Shown here one piece after another: positions 1 through 8,416 of a stretch of DNA of 64,000 bases; position 1 is the stretch's first letter, and every line of letters starts with the position of its first letter. The notes under the pieces are model-generated. The model worked only from the letters and a program-made list of their open reading frames with translations. It was not told the DNA's origin and searched no databases. This stretch comes from Gnetum montanum (lineage: Eukaryota > Streptophyta > Gnetopsida > Gnetales > Gnetaceae), in the NCBI GenBank assembly GCA_015680685.1, contig MNCI01035078.1, forward strand, positions 391,108 through 455,107, in the 5' to 3' direction. Position numbers and translations under genes: made by a program.

Positions 1-590
1 CATCTAGACTAATCTAATGCTACTCTTGAAGGCAATGGAAAATAATATTAACTAATCTAAGCTAAGAGAAAAAGGTAANCGAACTCGTTCCGCTTCTAGG
101 AGTGAAAGGGTGAGAAACTAATCGCGATAAGTAACCGATTCCTTAACTAGCCGTACACACCCGTAGATGCTCGTAGTCAAGTCGTACTTACACCGCGCTA
201 TGAAAGCAATAAATAACATGAAATAAATAATAATAAATAAACTAAGTGAATGCTGCAATGATGAAGTAATCTTGATCTTTATTGCCGGTCATGTGCGTGT
301 CCAAGTACGACACACTCGAATAAAGACACCGTACAATCACATTCACCACACTGTGGGCAGACACGGGAAAATTCTAACTCTGGAGGGATCAAACTGCCAG
401 AGCTTCGCTACACTAAAATTGGGATCCAAAATGAGGGAGAGCCGCCTCTTATTTATAGGAATTGCGGCTGGCTGCGATATCGCGGCCCATGATACATCGC
501 GACCCATGATACAACGCCATCCATGATACAACGCAACCCATGATACAACGTGGGTGCCTTAACGTGGGTGCCTTAAGGCGACCTCCAGCA
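1..590 (-). repeat. Partial family-A LTR, minus orientation
   Basis: Bases 100-220 closely match 29990-30110 of another reverse LTR (shared blocks 'actaatcgcgat', 'ccgattcctt', 'agccgtacacac'). Read on the minus strand it has a TATA box, CCTATAAATAAGAGG, at about 445-459, the same promoter element as in the forward LTRs at 3211 and 40649. Upstream U3 sequence with ATCGC-type motifs lies at 460-590. The element's other end is outside the window. The 3' boundary (about 545-600) is where integrase sequence of copy A1 resumes. The ORF that can be read inside is not a gene. Confidence 0.75.
447..459 (-). promoter_or_regulatory. LTR TATA box (minus strand)
   Basis: The minus strand reads TATAAATAAGAGG. 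The same string sits at the equivalent place in the LTRs at 3213 and 40650, which supports a shared LTR promoter. Inference from sequence only. Confidence 0.6.
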
Positions 591-1850
591 CTATGAGCAA
601 TTCAGGTCTCATCAGACACCTTTACAAGGTATTTGTCAATGGCTTGGTTTGTTGGTGTGTACCTGATGCCAATCAATTGCACATTCTCTAGGATGCTCAT
701 GAGTGTCTTTGTGGGGGCCACTATGTTGAGAGATGCATGATCATTAAGATCTTATTAGTAGGGTATTATTGGCCAATTATCTTTAGGAATGCCCACTAAT
801 TTGTTTGCTCTTATAAACACTACCAATAATATGGTGGGATGATCGCTCAAATGGAGGGGCCTCAATAGTGGATTCAACCACTAGAACCCTTTGACATCTT
901 AGGAATCAAATTCATGGCTCCCATTACATCCATGTCAAAGAAAAAGACATACATAATTGTCACCATTGATTACTACATAAAATGGGTAGAAGTAGCAACC
1001 ATCATTGACTGTACATTATCTATTATTGTGAAGTTTGTATAAAAAAATGTTGTAAATAGGTTTTGGATGTCATGTGCATTGATTTTTGACAATGGAACCC
1101 ATTTTACAAGCATCACTTTTTGCAAACTTATGCAACACTTAGGGGTTGATCATAAATTAGCAACACCCTATCACCTCTAAGCCAATGGCCAAGCAAAAGT
1201 TACTAATAGGAAGATTACAAAGATCTTAACAAGAAATGTTAGCAAAGATAGGAGAGAATCAAGCACAAAACTCAACAATTCCATCTAGGCCTACCACTCA
1301 ACATAGAAACTTCTTGTAGGCTACTCTCCCTATGAGATGGTGTACGAGAAACTAGCAACACTTCCTATTCAATACATGCTTCGTACACTTTCAACAAAAT
1401 ATGACCTAGATCTTGACCTGAGTCTAGCACAAAAAGAATGATTGATCAACCTTAAAGTGCTAAATAAAAATTGATTAGTTGTCCTATCTTAGAATGAAGT
1501 GCACAAGGAATTCGACAAAAAGCACCATGACCTTAGAATATAGAAAGTGAAATTTCAACCAGGAGACAAGGTTCTCTACTAGAACTTCACACACGTACCT
1601 TAATGAACTAAGTTCCAAATGTTGTGGGAAGGGCCTTATATCATTTATGAAACCTCTTCTTTTGGGGCCATGTTGATCTATGAACCTAAGAGCTTGAGAA
1701 AAAAGTAGCTGGTTAACACACAACAAGTTAAACCTTTCCATGAACCCATGCAAGGTAGTGGAAGTAATGCCTCAATGGATGAACAACCTCATTCAATCTT
1801 TCAGATCTCCTCCTTACAACTTAGTCATGGGGGATATGGCCATCCACACT
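591..1850 (+). pseudogene. Family-A integrase and pol C-terminus (copy A1), decayed
   Basis: This is the 3' end of a Ty3/gypsy pol polyprotein: the integrase core, its C-terminal GPY-like region and a pol tail. Visible blocks are the zinc-finger linker (GYYWPII), the core start (LGIKFMAPI), IFDNGTHF around the second catalytic Asp, ANGQAKVTN where the catalytic Glu has become Lys, GYSPYEMVYEKL, LDLDLSLAQK, DKVLY, and a tail ending near QLSHGG that is shared with A2 and A4. The first catalytic position also reads Lys. Many in-frame stops and small shifts make it non-functional. RT and RNase H of this copy are missing to the left, where a reverse LTR abuts it. Its 3' continuation is the spacer at 1851-3028. 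Confidence 0.85.
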
Positions 1851-3028
1851 AACCATTATAGTGGCTCCTCAGTTTTTCTTAATTTTTTGTTTTACACTTT
1901 CTTTGTTTTTATAACTTTTTTGTTTTACACTATTATTTTTCCAAATTTTTGTTTTGCAACATCATTAGTACATTTTATCATTCTTGAATATTTTACAATT
2001 TCTTTTATATTTTTCTTTATTTTGGTGTGAATTTACTTATTTTTTTTACAAATGTGCCTTATTGATAACAAGAAATAGTGGTGCAGTAGCTCTTAGTAAT
2101 GGTGGTTTATATTTAATGTCTTTGATTGCTAATGTCTAGTTTCTATTTTTGAGTTTTGATGACTAATATCTAAGACAGGTTTCTATTTTCATGAGACAAG
2201 CAGTGAGTTTAGGACATCCACCCATGTACAAACTCTATAATTTTTCTTATTTTGGAAATATGAGGTCCCTTTTTCGTTAATAAAACTTTAATGAACTTGT
2301 GACATTAGTAGTTTTCAGGCTTGGAAAGGATTCATTGGTTTGAAAAGGGCATGGCTTCAAGGGAATTCAATACTCTTTGTACATCTCTACTTGCTTGAGT
2401 GCAAGTGTTCTGTGTCAACCAATAACAAGAAGTTGAATAAGTCTTTGCATGGTATGGTTCCCATCCAATAAAAAAAATGATCGAAATTTAGAGCACACAC
2501 ATTAGACAAAATAAATAGGCTAAAATCACTAGTTATGGGACTAAAAGACATGCTACCCATGACTAAATATCCCCTCTAACTAAGGCCCTTTCTCACTTCC
2601 TGCTTCTCTTTTCTTCTTAAATAAGGAATGGTGGTTGTCCATGGGAGCATTCTTATGTCTTGAGGGGGTGGAATGATCTTAGAGTGGTGATGCAAAGTCA
2701 TTGAAAGTGGTTGATTTTGGTTTGAACTAAGGTTGGACTTTATCTAGTCATTTAATCATGAATTTCACAAGGGACTTCATGTGACCATGACTGGGACATC
2801 CATTCCATTCTCTCTCTCATCCATTGTTGCTCTCCATAATTCACCTCACTATTAGTTTTCATGTTTTTATTTCTTGTCTTAGTTTGATGTGTTGACATTC
2901 TTAGGTAGATTCTTCAGGTTTCATCCTTAACTTTTCATAACCATTAATGCCAACCCCAAGAGATAAGGTATTCCAATTAATTCAACTTATGCATTAAATG
3001 CTAACCCTTTGTCATGATGTGATCATAG
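1851..3028 (+). other. A1 post-pol spacer with T-rich repeats
   Basis: This is non-coding sequence between pol and the extra ORF. It contains imperfect repeats of TTTTTGTTTTACAC at about 1873-1960, also present at 6511-6590 (A2) and, reversed, at 32130-32230 (A4). The block at 2440-2515 matches the repeated unit at 7092-7291 of A2. Compared with A2, about 630 bp containing the internal promoter appear to be missing here (junction near 2935). The spacer ends in a branch-point-like TGCTAAC and ATAG just before the aORF ATG. Confidence 0.6.
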
Positions 3029-3074
3029 ATGGCACCGAGACCAAAAAAGCTATAGGAACAAGGACCATCACAAC
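3029..3074 (+). pseudogene. 5' fragment of the extra ORF (aORF) of A1
   Basis: ATGGCACCGAGACC and the following bases match the aORF start in A2 at 8417 (ATGGCACCAAAACC, then GGACCATCACAACTGAGG). The reading stops at 3074 because element A2 inserted here. The remainder of the same ORF resumes at 12344. The ATG is immediately preceded by ATAG. Confidence 0.8.
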
Positions 3075-3976
3075 TGATTAAGTGTCATTAGTCGATGCGT
3101 TGACTAGGCCGCGTATACGGGGCCACGTATATGCAGCTGCGTCGACGTGACCTAGTCGATGCAACCTTCCATGCATCGATGTGGCCAACTTTATGTGGAG
3201 CCTATTTTGGCCTATAAATAAGAGGGCCTTCTGCCTCACTTGGGTACCATTTTTTCAGTTGTAGCGAAGCTCTTGCAGTTTGTTCCTATAGGAGATAGAA
3301 TATTTTCCAAGTGCCCATAGTAGGTGTAAAGAAGGTGTCTAGCTCTTTATTCGAGTGCTGATGTGTCTGAGCCCATTGACGTGAAAGGCAATAAAGATGA
3401 TCTTTTAAGCATTCCTTGCAGCATTTGGACTTAGTCATTATTGCATTTAATAGTTTAATGTTTATATACTTTGATAATTACTTAAGTTTCTCTTATTATT
3501 AGTTTAATCGCTATCGTTCATTCATAGTTCATAGAAACCATAAGCATGACCATCTTGAACGTAAATCCAACACTTGGTAACCTAGTGATGCCTAATGTCT
3601 GGTAACCCAGTAGTGGTTAGGAAATGCTCAGGACGTGCCCAGAAGATGGGATCAGATACTTATGCTAGGAATAGTTAAGATACAGATTAGGATAATTATA
3701 TGTTAGATAATATTTCATTCCTTACTTTCCGCACCTTAATTAGATGTCAAAAGATAAAGTAAAAACTATAAAAATCAGTTGCCTCAATCTCACTTAACCA
3801 TTGCCACTAGATACTCACAAGTGAGGTTGAGAAGACAATGATCATTCTAACAAAGGGTTTTTTTGGTTAGAGGTCTGGTGTATGTTAAGTGCTTACAGTC
3901 TATGGAATTCGACCGAGTCATGTGTGAACGCCCGTGATTCGCATGGTTGGGCGTAGGGGTACCTAGCCGCTCATCA
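3075..3976 (+). repeat. 5' LTR of A2
   Basis: It begins TGATTAAGTG and ends CTCATCA. It matches 11471-12343 along its length. U3 holds GTATAC/GTATATGC motifs (3110-3135) upstream of a TATA box at 3213. A downstream R/U5 region follows, containing 'agaatattttccaagtg' also seen at 11693, 15590 and 40736. Length is 902 bp. Confidence 0.92.
3211..3224 (+). promoter_or_regulatory. A2 5' LTR TATA box
   Basis: CCTATAAATAAGAG is conserved in the 3' LTR at about 11608 and in the A5 LTR at 40649. It lies about 140 bp inside the LTR, downstream of GC-richer U3 repeats. Confidence 0.65.
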
Positions 3977-3977
3977 T

Positions 3978-3995
3978 TGGCACCATTGCTGGGGA
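3978..3995 (+). other. Primer binding site, tRNA-Asp type
   Basis: TGGCACCATTGCTGGGGA starts one base after the LTR end. It differs from the complement of the plant tRNA-Asp 3' end (TGGCGCCGTTGCCGGGGA) at three positions, each the expected product of cytosine deamination. The same site occurs at 41378-41395. Confidence 0.8.
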
Positions 3996-4143
3996 CTATT
4001 AGTCTTACATGTGTTATCTAACCTTAGTAAAATTATCATACACGTCATTGGAACTGACCCAGGATAGTAACATTTACGCACGCTAGGCGGATTAAAGTAA
4101 ATGTAAGGTACACTGATTAAATGGATCATCTAACATCCAATTT
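3996..4143 (+). other. A2 untranslated leader
   Basis: Short stretch between the primer site and the first gag-like reading. No ORF or clear motif was seen. Confidence 0.4.
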
Positions 4144-5577
4144 GACTTCTTCTCATAGGTGAGATGTATCCAACCCACTGGTGCCATAAGAATGTCGAGT
4201 GGTATACAAACATCCCAATGAATATGTTCCTAACTTTACATTCATCCTACATCAGGATGAACATCTACGACGGCAGGACATGGAGGGAAACATCGTACTA
4301 CCGCCTGACCGATCAACCCCTAGTATGCTATTCCATAATCTTGGTAGACTAGGCATCTAGGACCATGGAGTGGATTATGTCATGGAGGACCATGACTATC
4401 GGGACTAGCATCCCACCGAGCCTCAATGAGCATGAGACAAGAAGTAGGAAAAAAGATATGAACACATGAAGGGGAAACAATTTAGTAACCCCTTATTCTT
4501 GCAAGGGCTACATGACGATGGGGAACCTATCTTTCATGATTCCCATTCAGGCGAACTTCCTCTGGGACAACAGATCCTTCAGTCCATCATCCAGAACAAG
4601 CCTCCAAGTGACCAAGATCCTCAAGGGGATGGAGGATCACGTAGAAAGGATGGGCAGGATGATTGAGGCTATCATCAGGGTAGAGGGGGAGACCGACACT
4701 GGAGTGATGGAAACTCTTCTCCCTCTTCTCCATCCTCTCGCTCTCCTATACCTTCATCCAATTTAGGCTCTGATCGTAACCAGGGTAGAAAGGAGCAAAA
4801 GAACGATGGTCGGAAAGATTGAAAAGGACAATGTGAGAAAACACGTGACCAATCGCACGATACTCACTAGCATGAAAGGAGGGGTAACCGGAATCGTCAC
4901 ATACATCATGGTCCTCAGCAGGACTATCGCTTAGATGAGCCATTATTGGCTACTTGGAGCATGCTTCAGATTGTCGAGGCAGTTCAGATCCCTAGTAGGC
5001 ACGTGAAGGATAGCCAGATCAAGTGCATCGATATGAACAACATCCCCAGATTTGAAGGGGGATACAACTGTGATCCGCAAACTCACCTATAGGCATTCCA
5101 TGATGCCTGCACCTTGAAGAACATTGACAATGATTGGCATAAGCTGAAGCTGTTCCCTCACACACTCATCAAGGAAGCAAAAAATTAGTACCAGTTCTTA
5201 GAACCAGAATCAATCAGAAGATGGAGTACGATGTTTGAGATTTTCAATGACAAGTATTAAACGTACTTCATAGTGGCGAGCCTGAGACATCAGATCCAAG
5301 GGGGAAATTCCACCTTAACTACCACCTGTTCCACCTATGCAGGGGGAAATTCCACCACAGCCATAGCAACGAAATGCTACAAGGGCTGTCAACATACAAT
5401 CGGCTTCTCAGCCGAGTGGACTGGAAGCCAAGCCACGGAAACATCCCTTCTTCTAGCCCAATCATGTATGCACACCCTCACACCCACTTGTGGCTAGTGC
5501 CTTTGAACCTCAAACTGCCTCTACTATTCCACCGCTCGAGCAGCCTTCAAACCAAACACCCTCCAACCTACAAATGG
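4144..5577 (+). pseudogene. Family-A gag (A2), shortened and frameshifted
   Basis: This is structural capsid-type protein of a Ty3/gypsy element. The N-terminal part (about 4164-4350) corresponds to the A5 gag at 41600-41700. The capsid core lies at about 4960-5310: DMNNIPRFEGGYN, then QTHL, AFHDACTLKNID, KLKLFPHTL, and RRWSTMFEIFNDKY, matching the Retrotrans_gag pattern. After QIQG near 5300 the reading jumps to the proline/glutamine-rich linker that in A5 lies about 1 kb later, so the zinc-knuckle region is missing. A direct repeat GGGGGAAATTCCACC at 5300-5314 and 5342-5356 marks the scar. Several stops and frame changes are present. Confidence 0.8.
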
Positions 5578-6370
5578 TCATGCTCACACATGCAGTGACC
5601 GACTGGATAAAGGCAGGTCACCTTCCCTAGAAATTGACTAATTTGGAAAGTCCCCTCATGCATCTTTAGGTGGTGGGAAATGATCCTTGTAAAGCTCTTC
5701 TGGACTTGGGGTTAGGAGTTAATTTGATCTCTCATGACATGTACAAGAACTGGAGCTTACCCCCATTAAAGAAGAGAAACATTAGGCTCGAATTGGCAAA
5801 CTAGTCCATCATTGTTTCCTTGGGAGTGGTGGAGGAAATTATGACCATTGTTTGTGGGTGGTCATATCCTGCTGATTTCCTTATCATTAGTGTTAAAAAT
5901 TGCAACGGGAACTTCCCAATCATAACGGGAAGGGCTTGGTTGAGCACAGTGGATGCAAGACTAGGACTCCAAGATCTTTACCTTAAAATTCAAAGGAAAA
6001 TCCTTTTGGAAAGATCGAGAAGAAGCGCATTCCATGCATCACGTACAATGACTTTGGGTGCAACTGTGTGCAGCAGTTATGGTTCGCCAAGCGAACATCC
6101 ATTCAAGCATGCAGTCAGTGTACCAAAGAATCACCAGTTCAACAATGCCTATACGCAGCAACCATAACTCAAGAAGGCATCTAGTGGCCGACGGTTGATC
6201 TTGCTAGCAGCACATTGTGCATGGAACCATATGAGGGGCTTGTACGAGCCTATGTAGACAACATGGATGATCTGGAAAAGGTTCATTAGCAAGTGACCAT
6301 TGTTGATGGCCATGGTGAATGGGGCAAGTTGCACATCCCTGACAGCATCAAACAAGAGCCCTTGGAACTC
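5578..6370 (+). pseudogene. Family-A protease and linker (A2)
   Basis: This is a retropepsin-like aspartic protease domain. The active-site region reads LLDLGLGVNLIS (about 5695-5732), the DLG form typical of Athila-type proteases. It is followed by VCGWSYPADFLI and NFPIITGRAWLSTVDARLG, the conserved flap and ILGR-equivalent region. Stops and frame changes occur after about 6060. The downstream linker (HGEWGKLHIPDSIKQEPLEL) would normally lead into reverse transcriptase but here ends at a deletion. A4 (35300-36178) and A5 (43886-44760) carry the same domain. Confidence 0.82.
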
Positions 6371-6383
6371 AAACCTTTTCATG
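6371..6383 (+). other. In-frame deletion junction removing RT-RNase H-integrase core
   Basis: The protease linker (…EPLELKPF) passes without a frame change into the pol tail (…HGLHLTSATTSS…FPPSHGG) seen after integrase in A1 (VKPFHEP…QLSHGG). AAACCTTTTCATG resembles both partners (AAACCTTTCCATG at about 1732), so the join probably used this short homology. About 3.5-4 kb of pol is missing relative to A4/A5. Confidence 0.75.
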
Positions 6384-7960
6384 GGCTCCACTTAACTAGT
6401 GCTACCACCTCATCATCGCCAGAATAGCCTCGCTTCATTTTTCACATCTCCTCCTTTCCACCCAGTCATGGGGGAGACCGTCATCCCTACTAATCCATTG
6501 CACTACACCTTACTGTTTTGTAATTTTTTGTTGTACACTTTTTTGTTCTACACTTTTTCGTTTTACACTTTTTGTTTTTCAACATCATTCCTACGTTTGT
6601 CTATTCTTGCTAAAATTTTCCTTTCTTTAATTATTGTTCCATTTCTTTGTTGTTTAATTTGAAAATGGTCACTAATAAATCATCTTCTTGTCATCAGGTT
6701 TGGTGCGGATGGTTTTCGTTGTGATGGGTCACTGGGGACTGCCACTTATTTTACCTCGTTCCTACCCTCGCATTATTGTTTTGGGATTTTGCAGCTACTT
6801 TCACCTCATAATATCAGCAGAGGGTCCATGTCATCCACCCATTCACCCATCCCATGGTCTTCCTACCATCAGGACTATGCAACCCCAATTCATTTTAAAA
6901 ACATTTTAATTAATGCATGACTTGTGTAGTTCCTAGACTAGGGGATGACCCAATGATTTGGATCAGGTGTGACTTCAAGGGGAATGCAACATTCGTTGTC
7001 CTCTTCTACCCTTAGGTGGTAAAGAGTGCCCTTACATATTCCTTCCCACTCCAAGTTCTTCTCTACAAGGAAGCTCCTTGGCAATTTAACCTTGCATGGT
7101 GTGGTCCTCATCAAAAATAGAAAAAAAAAACAAAAAAAAAAACAAAACACCATAAGGATTCAAAGCACACCCCTTGGTCAAATGCATGCACACAAGCATG
7201 AGTCTTTGCATGGTGTGGTTCCCACAAAATAAAAAGACAAACCCAAGAATCAAATCTTTCCCATGTGGGAATTCAAAGCACACCCCTTAGATTGCCCCTA
7301 CTGGACCACAAGCACTAGTTACGGGACTTCTTTCATCCCCTCTAACTTGGTCCCGCTTCACTTCCTTCCTCTCATGTTTGTTGTGTTGTTGGTTCTCTGT
7401 GAGTGCATTCCTACCCTTCGGGTGGTTTTGGGTCTGAACTTGGAAAAGGTTCTATCGGGTCACTTAACCACAGATTCATGTGGGAGTTTCATGGAACTGA
7501 TAATTGGACATCCACACTGCATCTCTCTCTCTTCATCCACTTCTCTCCATCACTCACCTCATTGTCGATTTTATGACTTGATTGTTTATCGTGCCTCTCA
7601 TGAACTTTCAATGCCTGGGTAGGTTCTCATGGATGGAAGTATTAACCTACGATCATCATTCCTTAGCTCTGGGGGCCACAAACCCTAGTGTTGGGGATAT
7701 GCAAGGGCTACAGAGGTTGTCGCTTGCTATGGGGAGGACCTACTTGCATATTCTTGGTGCCATTCGTTAGTCTCCCATCCTTGGGGTTGGTTGTTGGCTT
7801 GTCTCTATGCTCTTCGTCACTCGCTTTCTTTCTCGCGGAGTTCTTTCTTTCCACATTCTCCCACTTTTGACTATTTTACAAGACTAGTTTACCTTCCTCC
7901 TATCCTCAGCCATGATCGGGCCTCTCACGTGCTTCAATTGCCCCAATTTGGCGTTTCAAC
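6384..7960 (+). other. A2 pol tail and post-pol spacer
   Basis: The first about 120 bp encode the pol C-terminal tail and end after SHGGDRHPY. Then come TTTTTGTT(C/T)TACAC repeats (6511-6590) and a long non-coding spacer. A direct repeat of about 90-95 bp lies at 7092-7185 and 7204-7291: each unit opens TTGCATGGTGTGGT, contains A-rich sequence and closes ATTCAAAGCACACCCCTT. The same units occur in A1 (2440-2515) and reversed in A4 (31593-31690), so the duplication belongs to the family. ORFs visible here are not supported. Confidence 0.65.
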
Positions 7961-7984
7961 TTCATCATTTCAGGCTTTTTCTGG

Positions 7985-8110
7985 GTTTGTCAATGCTAGC
8001 CAACGGGTGCACACCCCCATGTATATGGGGCCCCGTATATGCAATCCCCTGCGTATAGGCGGCCCCGTCGATGCAGCACCCAACCCCTATATATAGGCCT
8101 GTTGCACTTT
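7985..8110 (+). promoter_or_regulatory. Internal U3-like promoter upstream of the aORF (A2)
   Basis: A GC-rich block with GTATATGGGGCCCCGTATATGC, GCGTATAGG and GTCGATGC motifs precedes CCTATATATAGG at about 8085-8096. The composition and motif order resemble the U3 of this element's own LTR (GTATACGGGGCCACGTATATGC, GTCGACG, GTCGATGC, then CCTATAAATA). The aORF starts about 320 bp downstream. A parallel block lies at 37995-38110 before the third aORF. This is an inferred promoter. Confidence 0.5.
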
Positions 8111-8240
8111 GAAATTTCATCATTTGGAATCCAAATTGCGGGGATATTTTGTCATTTTTTCTGCCTAGCTCTTCCCAAGCACCTACTTGTCCTACCATGC
8201 ATCTACATCAACCGATTCTTACCCTCTTGAGCAGCTGGAG

Positions 8241-8416
8241 GTNAAAATCTAACTTAGCCCTTGTTGTTTTTTGCTCTAACCCATGAATCAACACTCCAGG
8301 AAATTTAATGGGATGCCCATGCCAACAACATAACTTAGTCAAACTGAGAAAGTGTACGAGACCCATTTTTTGAGCAACTTGTGCACAGCCTAACTAGTGA
8401 TTATGTTTGTTTGCAG
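8241..8416 (+). promoter_or_regulatory. Candidate intron ending at the aORF start (A2)
   Basis: A possible donor, CTGGAG/GTNAAA, is at 8240/8241. The acceptor side reads GCCTAACTAGTG…TGTTTGTTTGCAG, with the G of the acceptor at 8416 and ATG at 8417. The CTAAC lies about 25 nt upstream, a good branch-point distance. AG directly before the ATG is conserved in all three aORF copies. The donor is uncertain because it contains an ambiguous base; splicing from an upstream LTR leader donor is an alternative. Confidence 0.4.

Noticed and set aside
272-526. 84-codon ORF and its antisense partner at the left edge
   Set aside because: Lies inside LTR sequence that is repeated at 29486-30129; no coding features.
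7263-8230. Chain of plus-strand ORFs of 60-119 codons in the A2 spacer
   Set aside because: No conserved protein features, and the equivalent A1 and A4 spacers do not keep these frames.
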